From NCBI RefSeq assembly GCF_030815085.1, contig NZ_JAUSWG010000011.1: a stretch of 64,000 nt of DNA; one strand, given 5' to 3'. This DNA is from Paraclostridium ghonii. GTDB lineage: Bacteria; Bacillota; Clostridia; Peptostreptococcales; Peptostreptococcaceae. Both the position numbers and the translations under genes were made by a program. This document shows positions 27,036-34,795 of the stretch, in pieces (within the stretch, counting starts at the first letter, position 1; the number at the start of each line of letters is the position of its first letter). Below the pieces are notes generated by a model. It was not told where the DNA came from and ran no database searches. It was given only the letters and a program-made list of their open reading frames with translations.

Positions 27036-27692
27036 TTGTTTTAAAGACTGCAAATATTATAATAGGGAAATAGAAAACTTATTTATGCTTAAAGTAGGAA
27101 AGTTAAATATATAAATTAATTAATATATTTGATTACATTCCTTATTAGCATCATCGTAAAATATATAAAAACATATTAAAATTAATAGATTATACGCCAA
27201 AGATACTATGCTAATACTTGAAATAAAATCTATTAATGTATATAAAATTCTTACAATGAAAAAACTGTTAGCTCCAATTTTTCTTTGCATAAATATTAAT
27301 AATATGCTTGAAATCTGAGCTAAATTTAAAAATATGAAAATTATATTATTTGCATTTTTTATTGATTTGCCTGAAATAGCTAATCCGATAAAAATAAGTG
27401 AGTTAAATAGAAAAAAAGTTAAAAAATATTTTAATAAACAATCGGTCTTTTTAAAAATGTTAATCTACCTCCAATACATATTTGATAAGTACAGAAATGA
27501 GTATACTATAAATCTTAAGTAAAATGTAAAATATGGACTAAAACAGTAAGATATGGGAATTAAAGCATAGTTTGCTACAGAAGCTGAAAAGATGCCTGAA
27601 ATGTAGCTCAAAATAATGGGGAAAAACATATATTATGGTAAAATATTAAATAGAAGAATGGGATTATATTAAATAGAAATAGGGGGAGTATT
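27036..27692. other. Non-coding accessory stretch with degenerate repeats
   Basis: About 650 bases without a convincing gene. It holds a partial hairpin at 27268-27327 (AGCTC...GAGCT around GCATA...TATGC) and a decayed foldback copy at 27572-27612. A 62-codon open frame at 27334-27522 lacks a ribosome binding site and known features. It looks like decayed accessory DNA. Confidence 0.5.
27572..27612. repeat. Foldback repeat, degenerate copy
   Basis: TTGCTACAGAAGCTGAAA, followed by a near-identical right half, repeats the inner part of the 26958-27035 element in the same orientation. The long outer arms are missing. Confidence 0.6.
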
Positions 27693-27912
27693 ATGAATTA
27701 TCTGGTACATTTATGGAAGTGATGCTCAAATAATGACTATAGATAGGGGTAATGTTTCTCCAGAAACAAATGCTGAAATAACATTCTCTGATGAAGAAAT
27801 AACAGCATTCAAAATAACATTTGATGTTATGGTTGATTCAACTGGAAACTTATTAATAATGAAACCTTATAATAATAAATCAGAAACTCTTTCAGTAAAA
27901 ACAGCTAAATAA
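27693..27912 (+). pseudogene. Small gene, probably broken by a one-base shift
   Basis: AGGGGGAG and ATG (27693) start a frame that stops after nine codons. A one-base shift near position 27702 would join it to a frame that reads WYIYGSDAQIMTIDRGN and stays open to the stop at 27910-27912, for a product of about 72 residues ending LSVKTAK. Alternatively translation begins at ATG 27733 (59 residues), which has only GGAAGTG upstream. No family recognised. Confidence 0.4.
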
Positions 27913-28115
27913 TTAATATGAGAAGGGATTCTTTCTCTACTCATTTATTTTTAAAATTTTAAAAATAGAGGCATAAGATGTGATAAATTTACTCTCTGGA
28001 TTAACTATAAAATAATTCAATAATTTATATACAAAATTTTATAAAAACTGGGATTGTGTACATATTTCTTATACAATATAAATATAAGGTATTATATAAG
28101 GGGGTAGAGTAAATA

Positions 28116-28673
28116 ATGATGGGAATACTATTAATATTAATTGCAGGAGTTATAACATCTATAGGATTCTGGATATCTTGTGAAAATGAATTTGAAAGAG
28201 AAAAGATGAGAGAAGAGATTAGTCCTAAATTAGAAGAATTGGAAATAGTCAAAGAAAATATCAAGTCTTATGTGTCTTTTTTAGATCAAGATGGATGTCT
28301 TATATACACAAAGAAAGATAAATTATTTCTTATAAAAAATAAAGTAGGAGACTATAAGAATATTCATATACAAGAAATATGTTTAGATGATATTTTAGAA
28401 GTTAAAGTTGATGTGCATATTAAAGAGAGAAATAGTATGAAGATAATTTCAATAGTTCCTACTTTTGATAAGCATACAATTGTACTAAAGGCTAATATGA
28501 TTATAACTACATTGGATGAAGTAATAAATTTAACAATAAGTAAATCTTCATTATTTGATATTGAGAAAATATTAATAAAAGATGATAGATATGATTTTAA
28601 TTGGGAAAATAAACTTAATGAGTTAAATAGATTGAAATTATTAATAAATAGAAAGATTTCTAAAGAGGTGTAG
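28116..28673 (+). CDS. Membrane-anchored protein of unknown function
   Basis: The 185-residue protein has one N-terminal helix (MGILLILIAGVITSIGFWI, about residues 2-20), a charged, likely helical stretch (EREKMREEISPKLEELEIVKE), then a mixed beta-rich domain reminiscent of small membrane-associated domains (DQDGCLIYTKKDKLFLIKN). I do not recognise the family. AGGGGG lies 11 bases before the ATG. The stop codon is inside the hairpin that ends its transcript. It is first of three small same-strand genes between two mobile or repeat regions, so it may be accessory cargo. Confidence 0.6.
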   Translation: MMGILLILIAGVITSIGFWISCENEFEREKMREEISPKLEELEIVKENIKSYVSFLDQDGCLIYTKKDKLFLIKNKVGDYKNIHIQEICLDDILEVKVDVHIKERNSMKIISIVPTFDKHTIVLKANMIITTLDEVINLTISKSSLFDIEKILIKDDRYDFNWENKLNELNRLKLLINRKISKEV

Positions 28674-28690
28674 ATTACATCTCTTTTTTA
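28662..28690 (+). terminator. Terminator overlapping the stop codon
   Basis: AAAGAGGTG / CATCTCTTT stem (one G-U pair) with TAGATTA loop and T-run; the TAG stop codon is in the loop. Confidence 0.75.
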
Positions 28691-28749
28691 TTGTAAAAAA
28701 TTGGAGGCGTGGAATATTTAATAAATTATTAAAGAACAAAGTTAGAGTA

Positions 28750-29109
28750 GTGATACCATTTAAAGATGAAGAAGAGGAGTGTTTTATAGAGATAAAAAAT
28801 CCTACAGAAGATATTATAAAAAATATTAAAGAAAAAATAATAAGCAGAATAAATAGAAATGAAGACTTTGATAATAATGACATAATAGAATATTTAATTA
28901 AAGAATTAACTAATATAAAACTTACCATGAGTCTACAAGCGTTGTTAACACAAGATATTTCATATGAATGTAAAATGATGTTGTATTACATAACTGAAAT
29001 ATATAATGAGATACAAACAGAAATTTTATGTATGGTAAAAATGGAATTAATGACTCAAAAACTTAAAAAACTAAAAGAAGAAGTTGCATTAGATATGCAA
29101 CAGGTGTAA
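28750..29109 (+). CDS. Unknown helical protein; start codon unclear
   Basis: About 119 residues from GTG 28750: acidic N-terminus (IPFKDEEEECFIEIKN) and then almost entirely helical, charged sequence. The only good ribosome binding site, TTGGAGG at 28701-28707, points not to this GTG but to an ATA at 28714 in the same frame, giving FNKLLKNKVRVVIPF... as a natural N-terminus. Either ATA is used as a rare start or an original ATG has mutated. No family recognised. The next gene follows after 3 bases, so the two are coupled. Confidence 0.5.
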   Translation: MIPFKDEEEECFIEIKNPTEDIIKNIKEKIISRINRNEDFDNNDIIEYLIKELTNIKLTMSLQALLTQDISYECKMMLYYITEIYNEIQTEILCMVKMELMTQKLKKLKEEVALDMQQV

Positions 29110-29112
29110 AAA

Positions 29113-29310
29113 ATGAAAGAAAATGATTTATTTGCAAATAGAGTAACAACTTTAGGAGTAAGTGTAGCTTTTCATAGTTACTATGCATTTTTACAAAACT
29201 TTATTAAAGTGAATACTTTTATTACATTTTTATGGGGAATAGTTAATCTAGGTTTAGTTTACAGATTAGTTGTTTCTTCTAGAGAGTTAAGAAACAAGAA
29301 GTATATTTAA
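29113..29310 (+). CDS. Small membrane protein of unknown function
   Basis: A 65-residue protein with one or two hydrophobic helices (SVAFHSYYAFLQNFIKV... and FITFLWGIVNLGLVYRLVV) and a basic tail (SRELRNKKYI). AGGTG in the end of the previous gene serves as the binding site, so it is translationally coupled. The size and helix pattern recall phage or plasmid small membrane proteins, but I cannot assign it. The stop codon lies in a perfect 38-base palindrome. Confidence 0.55.
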   Translation: MKENDLFANRVTTLGVSVAFHSYYAFLQNFIKVNTFITFLWGIVNLGLVYRLVVSSRELRNKKYI

Positions 29311-29343
29311 TCTTTTTCATTTTTAAAAATGAAAAAGATTAAA
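29306..29343. terminator. 38-base perfect palindrome
   Basis: TTTAATCTTTTTCATTTTT and its exact complement, no spacer, starting within the last codons of the preceding gene. There is no T-run on the + side after it, so termination there is uncertain; it could act from the other direction. Confidence 0.5.
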
Positions 29344-29654
29344 TATATACAAGAACAAAAAATAAGACATAATAACATGTAAATTAACAACTAAGGTATA
29401 TATAGATTCTTTCAAAGCGTAGTTGATAATAAAATATACCTTAAGGGATAATCATATTAACAAAGTTATTATATTAGAAACCTTAACTAAACTCCGATGT
29501 AAATTTACAAATTAGTAGAATTTTGAATGAAATTCATAAATATGTAAATCATATTAGATAATAAATATTGTAATATGGAGGTAACTAACTGTTACGAAAA
29601 AACTATAAAAACTTATAAAAATATATAAATTTTTATATAAAAGAAATAGTTGAC
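29344..29654. other. Intergenic stretch left of the IStron
   Basis: About 310 bases without a gene. The only clear structure is a hairpin with arms TAAGGTATAT (29392-29401) and ATATACCTTA (29434-29443). The sequence immediately before the element reads AGTTGAC, similar to the TTGAT target of the C. difficile IStron. Confidence 0.5.
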
Positions 29655-29659
29655 AGCCT

Positions 29660-30060
29660 CCCACATTCGTAAAGAGTGTGGAGTGGTAGAATTAAATTCT
29701 ATCCAAAATCCATTGAATTGCTGGAAACCCTTAAAGCTAACTAAACTACAACGTAAGGATGAAATAAGCCTAAGCGTTAAAGTTACGAAAGTAGAAAAAA
29801 TTAGTTAGATGGCATAAGGTTAAATCCTAAGTGCTTTAATAATAGGCAATCAGCAGGGAAGTCCCGAATAGGGAAACCTTCAACGACTATCCCGATAGGG
29901 AGTACACTATAAGCTATTGATAGTGGAAGTGGTGGACACCTAATCTAATAAGTATTAGAAGGTGATGATATAGTCTACGCTTATGTGAAAGCATAAGAAG
30001 TTCATAAGAGAACTGATTGAGTTTAGCGAACTCGATTGAATACGCATAAAATCTAAAAAT
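29660..30060 (+). ncRNA. Group I self-splicing intron (5' part of IStron)
   Basis: Conserved core elements are in order: P (AATTGCTGGAAACCC, 29716-29730), Q (CAATCAGCAGGG, 29847-29858), R (TTCAACGACTA, 29879-29889) and S (GATGATATAGTCTAC, 29964-29978). GACTA of R pairs with TAGTC of S to form P7. A candidate P1 is CCACAT (29661-29666) with GTGTGG (29676-29681), placing the U-G splice pair after 29666. Several P9-type hairpins follow (CTTATG/GCATAAG, GTTC/GAAC, GAGTT/ACTC). The 3' splice site is probably at the element's right end, beyond tnpB. Confidence 0.85.
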
Positions 30061-30120
30061 TAAATATAAATACATTATAAAACTTTATAATAATTTCCTA
30101 ATATTTCATTTAAATATTAA

Positions 30121-30155
30121 CTCACACCTAGTATATACTAATACTAGAAAGTGAG
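30121..30155 (+). promoter_or_regulatory. Hairpin masking the tnpB ribosome binding site
   Basis: CTCAC (30121-30125) pairs with GTGAG (30151-30155), enclosing CTAGTAT/ATACTAG. The 3' arm contains the start of GTGAGGTGAT, the binding site for the tnpB ATG at 30164. Such hairpins keep expression of IS200/IS605 genes low. Confidence 0.6.
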
Positions 30156-30163
30156 GTGATAAA

Positions 30164-31294
30164 ATGATAAAGAGTATAAAAATAAGATTAATTCCAACTT
30201 TAGAACAAGAAATATTAATGTTTAAATCTGTAGGCGTTGCTAGATTTACTTATAATTGGGGGTTAAATAGATATAGTGAACTTTTAAGTTTAAATGAAAA
30301 ACCTTCAAAAGAAAGTATAAAAAAAGAATTTAACAACACTATAAAAAAACAAGAAGAATATAAGTGGTTGTATGAAGTAAGTGCTCAAACAATTTCTCAA
30401 GTTTTTTCAGATTTAAACAATGCTTTTAGTAACTTTTATAAAAAAAGAGCAAAGTATCCGAAATTTAAAAGTAAAAGAAAAAGTAGACAATCTTTTTATG
30501 TAAGATATGATGCACTTAAATTTGAAGATGGAAAAGTTAATCTTGAAAAAATAGGTAAAGTTAAATACAAGACTAATTATAATATACCAAGTTTAAGTAA
30601 ATACGTTAATCCTAGATGTAGTTTTGATGGGAAGTACTGGTATTTGAGTTTTGGATTTGAACACGATGAAAACCAAGTCGAGTTAAATGATATTTCTGTA
30701 GGAATAGATTTAGGAATAAAAGATTTAGCTACAGTAAGTCATATTAATAATCCTATTAAAAATATAAATAAAAGTGCTAAAGTTAGGAAATTAAAAAAGA
30801 AATTAAAACGATTACAACGCCAAGTAAGTAGAAAGTATGAAGAAAATAAATGTGGTAATAAATTTGTTAAAACTAACAATATTATAAAACTTGAAAAACA
30901 AATTAAATTAATCCATAGAAAACTATCTAATATAAGAAAAAACCATATACATCAAGCTACTAATAAAATAATTAAATTATATCCATATAAAGTAGTTATG
31001 GAAGATTTAAACGTAAGTGGCATGATGAAAAACAAGCATTTATCAAAAGCACTTTCTGAGCAATGTTTTTATGAATTTATAAGGCAAATGAAATATAAAT
31101 GTGAGTTTAATAAAATAGAATTTATTCAAGCTGATAGATTTTTCCCATCATCTAAAAGATGTAGCTGTTGTGGAGAAATAAAACGAAATCTTAAATTAAA
31201 AGATAGAGTTTATAAGTGTGATAAATGTGGTTTTAAATTAGATAGAGATAAAAATGCTTCTATAAATCTTTCTAATTACGAAAAATTAGCATAA
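30164..31294 (+). CDS. tnpB: TnpB RNA-guided nuclease of the IStron
   Basis: The 376-residue protein has the N-terminal TnpB domain (MIKSIKIRLIPTLEQE, ARFTYNWGL), a RuvC-like nuclease split into GIDLGIKDLA (Asp182), VMEDLNVSGM (Glu280) and LDRDKNASINL (about 360), and a zinc ribbon CSCCGE...CDKCGF. All three catalytic acids are present and the length is typical, so it is likely active. TnpB proteins are guided by a right-end RNA to cut DNA at the empty donor site, promoting retention of the element. Here it lies downstream of a group I intron with no TnpA. A hairpin covers its ribosome binding site. Confidence 0.93.
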   Translation: MIKSIKIRLIPTLEQEILMFKSVGVARFTYNWGLNRYSELLSLNEKPSKESIKKEFNNTIKKQEEYKWLYEVSAQTISQVFSDLNNAFSNFYKKRAKYPKFKSKRKSRQSFYVRYDALKFEDGKVNLEKIGKVKYKTNYNIPSLSKYVNPRCSFDGKYWYLSFGFEHDENQVELNDISVGIDLGIKDLATVSHINNPIKNINKSAKVRKLKKKLKRLQRQVSRKYEENKCGNKFVKTNNIIKLEKQIKLIHRKLSNIRKNHIHQATNKIIKLYPYKVVMEDLNVSGMMKNKHLSKALSEQCFYEFIRQMKYKCEFNKIEFIQADRFFPSSKRCSCCGEIKRNLKLKDRVYKCDKCGFKLDRDKNASINLSNYEKLA

Positions 31295-31370
31295 GGTCAA
31301 AGTAAAGATTGTGCTAATATGTAGGGCTCGTTGTACCCGAATTTAAGCCTTTGAAGAGCTATATAAACTA
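31286..31370 (+). ncRNA. Putative omega RNA / right end of the IStron
   Basis: Immediately after and partly within the end of tnpB come ATTAGCA...TGCTAAT (31286-31319), GGG...CCC (31324-31338) and a small AGC...GCT hairpin near 31347-31360. TnpB elements carry their guide RNA scaffold here, with the guide itself reading into flanking DNA. The exact 3' end is not determined. Confidence 0.55.
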
Positions 31371-31482
31371 AAGTAGATATTAAATATTGAAATAGGGTTC
31401 TATGAAGAAGGAAATAAAGTGAAATTTATAAAGCTTTATAATGCATTTGTATATTTTTATAGATTTTATGCAACGGACGGAT

Positions 31483-31851
31483 ATGAAATTATATGGAGTT
31501 TTGATAACTAGTATATTTATATCAGGGTTTTTAGTTATAGGATACGCTAGTACTTCAGATAAAAATTTAAACACTACACAAAAAACTACAAAAGAAGTAA
31601 TGTATGAATCAAAAGATAATAATACAAAAAAAATAACTGAAAAAGAAGCAGTAGATTTAGTTAAAAAATATATGAAAGAAAAGAATATGTACATTCCAAA
31701 CTTTGTAGAAATAGATAGTAAATCTAAAGATATATATACAGTACATGCATACGATGTTATAACTAACGAAGAAGAAAGCCATGTTGCAACAAGTGGCTGG
31801 TTTGAAGTTAACATTAATACAGGTAAAATAAAAGATATAATGAATGAGTAG
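31483..31851 (+). CDS. Secreted PepSY-like protein
   Basis: About 122 residues from ATG 31483: signal peptide MKLYGVLITSIFISGFLVIGYA, a Thr/Lys-rich linker, then a small domain with EKEAVDLVKKYMKEKN, IYTVHAYDV and GWFEVNINTGKI, the pattern of PepSY-like extracellular domains. A longer frame starting at 31441 would put non-signal residues before the signal peptide and lacks support. The ribosome binding site is weak (ACGGACGG). Role unknown; PepSY domains often inhibit or modulate proteins at the cell surface. Confidence 0.6.
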   Translation: MKLYGVLITSIFISGFLVIGYASTSDKNLNTTQKTTKEVMYESKDNNTKKITEKEAVDLVKKYMKEKNMYIPNFVEIDSKSKDIYTVHAYDVITNEEESHVATSGWFEVNINTGKIKDIMNE

Positions 31852-31907
31852 AAATATTTAACTTATAATAGTACAATTAAATTATCAAATCAATAGGAAG
31901 TGATATT

Positions 31908-32039
31908 ATGAATAAAATCAAGAAGAAATCTGTAATATTTTGGTTTGTTGATTTAGCTTATGCTATTGTATTTGGGCTAATAATAGGTGCAGATTTAGGA
32001 TTTGATGTAACTAAAAAATTAAATAAGCATTTTGGATAA
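31908..32039 (+). CDS. 43-residue membrane peptide
   Basis: MNKIKKKSVIFWFVDLAYAI... has a basic start, one hydrophobic helix (about residues 8-29) and a charged tail ending NKHFG. AGGAAGTGA precedes the ATG. It is followed at once by a terminator and lies 56 bases after the PepSY-like gene, so the two may share a transcript. No family recognised. Confidence 0.5.
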   Translation: MNKIKKKSVIFWFVDLAYAIVFGLIIGADLGFDVTKKLNKHFG

Positions 32040-32055
32040 TTTAATTATTTACAAA

Positions 32056-32085
32056 AGGAGCTGTCTAAAATAGATAGCTCTTTTT
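32056..32085 (+). terminator. Terminator before the pur operon
   Basis: GAGCTGTCTA / TAGATAGCTC stem (G-U pair) with short loop and TTTTT. Confidence 0.85.
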
Positions 32086-32123
32086 GTTTTTAAATAAAAA
32101 TGCGAACAAAATTAAAAATAAGC

Positions 32124-32152
32124 TTGATAATATACGTATAATGGTATATCAT
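32124..32152 (+). promoter_or_regulatory. Candidate pur operon promoter with flanking CGAAC/GTTCG
   Basis: TTGATA (32124-32129), 17-base spacer, TATCAT (32147-32152). CGAAC lies upstream (32103-32107) and GTTCG just downstream (32164-32168), cores of PurBox-like sequences, but 56 bases apart rather than the usual 16-17. No riboswitch is seen here, unlike before guaB. Confidence 0.45.
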
Positions 32153-32230
32153 CTAAGTATAAAGTTCGTTATATGACGTATATTCAAAAAAACAAAAAAA
32201 TATACATACGTAAAAATGAGGAGGGTTAAC

Positions 32231-32707
32231 ATGAAAATAGCAGTAGTTATGGGTTCAAAATCAGATTTTCCAAAGTTAGAAAAAGGAATAGAACTTTTAG
32301 AAATGTTCGGAATAGAAGTTGTAGCAAGAGCATTATCAGCTCACAGAACACCTAATCAATTAACAACTTTTTTAAATGAAATTGAAAATGATACAGATGT
32401 AATAATAGCAGCTGCAGGAAAAGCAGCACATTTACCAGGGGTAATAGCATCACATACTTTAATACCTGTCGTAGGACTACCTATAAAGTCGTCTACAATG
32501 GATGGGTTAGATTCACTTCTTTCAATAGTTCAAATGCCACAAGGTATACCTGTAGCTACTGTAACTATAGATTCAGGTATAAATGCAGCGTTAATGGCAT
32601 CACAAATAATGAGTATAAAATATCCAAAGATAAAAGAGCAGTTGAAAAATTATAGAAAAGAAATGGAAGCAAAAGTATTAGAAGATGATAAAAATTTAAG
32701 GGGGTAA
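32231..32707 (+). CDS. purE: N5-carboxyaminoimidazole ribonucleotide mutase (PurE)
   Basis: The 158-residue enzyme acts at the carboxylation step of IMP synthesis. VVMGSKSDF, SAHRTPNQL and AAHLPGVIASHT are the active-site loops; AAHLPG points to class I, although AGK replaces the common AGG just before it. No purK gene is in the operon. ATG 32231 follows GAGGAGGG; an in-frame ATG at 32216 lies inside that site. First gene of an eight-gene operon. Confidence 0.95.
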   Translation: MKIAVVMGSKSDFPKLEKGIELLEMFGIEVVARALSAHRTPNQLTTFLNEIENDTDVIIAAAGKAAHLPGVIASHTLIPVVGLPIKSSTMDGLDSLLSIVQMPQGIPVATVTIDSGINAALMASQIMSIKYPKIKEQLKNYRKEMEAKVLEDDKNLRG

Positions 32708-32712
32708 TATAA

Positions 32713-33408
32713 ATGTTATTATACGAAGGGAAAGCAAAACAAATATTTAGTACAGAAAATGAAAACGAGTATTTAGTTTATTATAAAGATGATGCGACAG
32801 CTTTCAATGGAGAAAAGAAAGCTTCGATAAATTCAAAAGGAATATTAAATAATAAAATTTGTACAGCGATGTTTCAAATGTTAGAAAAAGAAGGTATAAA
32901 AACACATTTTATAAAAGGGATATCAGATAGAGAGATGATAGTTGAAAAAGTTGAAATATTACCACTTGAAGTAATAGTGAGAAATATTACAGCTGGTTCA
33001 TTTTGCAAAAGATATGGAATAAAGGAAGGAATAGCTTTAGAAGAACCTATATTTGAATTATCTTATAAAAACGATGATTATGGAGATCCTATGTTAAATG
33101 ATGATCATGCAGTAGCTATGAAACTTGCTACTAGAGATGAAATAGCATTTTTAAAGCAAGAAACTTTAAAAATTAATCAAATAATGAAGGAGTTTTTCCT
33201 AAAATTAAATTTAAAGTTAGTTGACTTTAAATTAGAGTTTGGTAAGGACGTTAATGGAAATATAATATTAGCAGATGAAATATCACCAGATACTTGTAGA
33301 TTATGGGATGTATATACAAATGAAAAGTTTGATAAAGATAGATTTAGAAAAGACTTAGGAGATTTAGTTGAAGGCTATACAGAAGTTTTATCTAGGATAG
33401 AAAATTAG
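32713..33408 (+). CDS. purC: SAICAR synthetase (PurC)
   Basis: The 231-residue enzyme joins CAIR and aspartate using ATP. EGKAKQIFST and the KDDATAFNGEKK segment near the N-terminus bind nucleotide; EISPDTCRLWD near residue 190 is the family signature. Length is normal for the bacterial form. It starts 5 bases after purE with GGGGG as its binding site. Confidence 0.96.
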   Translation: MLLYEGKAKQIFSTENENEYLVYYKDDATAFNGEKKASINSKGILNNKICTAMFQMLEKEGIKTHFIKGISDREMIVEKVEILPLEVIVRNITAGSFCKRYGIKEGIALEEPIFELSYKNDDYGDPMLNDDHAVAMKLATRDEIAFLKQETLKINQIMKEFFLKLNLKLVDFKLEFGKDVNGNIILADEISPDTCRLWDVYTNEKFDKDRFRKDLGDLVEGYTEVLSRIEN

Positions 33409-33424
33409 TCAGGGGGATGTTTAA

Positions 33425-34795
33425 ATGTGCGGTGTAGTAGGAATATACTCAGATAGAGATATATCTAAAGAATTATATTATGCATTATACTCTATACAAC
33501 ATAGAGGGCAAGAGAGTTGTGGAATATCTATTTTAAACGACGCACATATAAACTACAAAAAAGACATGGGTCTTGTAGGAGATGTCTTTAAGACTAGTGT
33601 GTTGGAAAAATTAAAAGGAAATATAGGAATAGGACACGTAAGATATTCCACTGCAGGAGGAAGTAGTTTAGATAATTGTCAGCCATTAGTAGGTAGATGT
33701 AGAAAAAGACAATTATCAATAGCTCACAATGGAAATCTTGTTAATACAAATTATTTAAGAAATATGCTAGAAGAAGAAGGATATATGCTTCAATCAGATT
33801 CGGACACAGAAGCTATTCTTTGTATACTAGCTAGATACTATAAAGGAGATATAGTTGATAGCTTAAAAATAACAATGGATTATATAAAAGGCGCATATTC
33901 ACTAGTTATATCAAGTAGTGAAAATGAACTTGTAGCAGTAAGAGATCCACATGGATTTAGACCTTTATTGTTAGGGAAAAAAGATGATATGTATATAGTG
34001 GCATCAGAAGATTGTGCAATAAATATTTTAGGTGGAGAAGTTATTAGAGATATTGAACCTGGCGAAATAGTAGTTATAAAAGATAATAAATTAAGTTCAT
34101 ATCACTATAGAGAAAACTATAAACCTATAAAATCAAGTTGTATATTTGAACATATATATTTTGCAAGAAATGATGCAACTATAGATGATGTAAATGTATA
34201 TGGATTTAGAGTTAAGTGTGGAGAGATATTGGCACAAGATGAAAATATAAAAGCTGATGTAGTAGTTCCTGTTCCTGATTCTGGATGGGCTGGAGCTATA
34301 GGATATTCAAACGCCAGTGGAGTAAAACTTACAGAAGGTCTTGTGAAAAATAGATATGTTGGTAGAACATTTATAAAACCTACTCAAAAAGAAAGAGAAA
34401 TAGGTGTAAAAATAAAATTAAATCCTTTAAGCAATGTAGTAAAAGGAAAATCAATTGTTTTAGTAGATGATTCTGTAGTTAGAGGAACCACTTCTAAGCA
34501 AATTGTTAAGTCTTTAAGAGATGCAGGTGCAAAGGAAATACATTTAAGAATAACCTCTCCTCAAGTAACGCACTCATGTTACTACGGGATAGATACTCCA
34601 CATAGATCTAATTTAATAGCTTCAAAATATAATTTAGATGAAATAAAAGATTATATAGGCTGTGACACATTAAAATTCTTAAGTATAGAAGGAACTTTAG
34701 AAGCAACAGAAAATAAATCAACTTTTTGCAAGGCATGTTTTGATGGAAAATATCCAGTTGAAAAAATTGATGAGGGGGAACTAATATCATGTTAA
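33425..34795 (+). CDS. purF: Glutamine PRPP amidotransferase (PurF)
   Basis: The 456-residue enzyme makes phosphoribosylamine, the committed step of purine synthesis. The N-terminal nucleophile is Cys2 (MCGVVGIYS) directly after Met, with no propeptide like that of Bacillus PurF. Yet Cys residues in SSCIFEH, THSCYYG and FCKACF match the ligands of the iron-sulfur Bacillus type. The PRPP loop is VLVDDSVVRGTTSK. The stop overlaps the purM start by 7 bases. Confidence 0.95.
   Translation: MCGVVGIYSDRDISKELYYALYSIQHRGQESCGISILNDAHINYKKDMGLVGDVFKTSVLEKLKGNIGIGHVRYSTAGGSSLDNCQPLVGRCRKRQLSIAHNGNLVNTNYLRNMLEEEGYMLQSDSDTEAILCILARYYKGDIVDSLKITMDYIKGAYSLVISSSENELVAVRDPHGFRPLLLGKKDDMYIVASEDCAINILGGEVIRDIEPGEIVVIKDNKLSSYHYRENYKPIKSSCIFEHIYFARNDATIDDVNVYGFRVKCGEILAQDENIKADVVVPVPDSGWAGAIGYSNASGVKLTEGLVKNRYVGRTFIKPTQKEREIGVKIKLNPLSNVVKGKSIVLVDDSVVRGTTSKQIVKSLRDAGAKEIHLRITSPQVTHSCYYGIDTPHRSNLIASKYNLDEIKDYIGCDTLKFLSIEGTLEATENKSTFCKACFDGKYPVEKIDEGELISC

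Larger units (their letters stand above)
29655..31370 (+). mobile_element. IStron: group I intron fused to an IS605-type TnpB element
   Basis: A group I intron core (about 29716-29978) is followed by a tnpB gene and a structured right end, the arrangement of the C. difficile CdISt1 IStron. There is no tnpA transposase, so mobility would need one in trans. The left end starts with a hairpin (CTCCCACA / TGTGGAG, about 29658-29682) after TTGAC; the right end has hairpins up to about 31360. Both boundaries are estimates. As an IStron it could splice itself out of RNA and so insert without harming a host gene (family knowledge). Confidence 0.8.

Noticed and set aside
27334..27522. 62-codon frame in the 27 kb intergenic stretch
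   Set aside because: No ribosome binding site, no recognisable domain, and it follows a degenerate hairpin; too weak to call.
26958..27612. Possible CRISPR array
   Set aside because: Only two clear copies, unequal in length and 600 bases apart, without spacers of regular size or cas genes.
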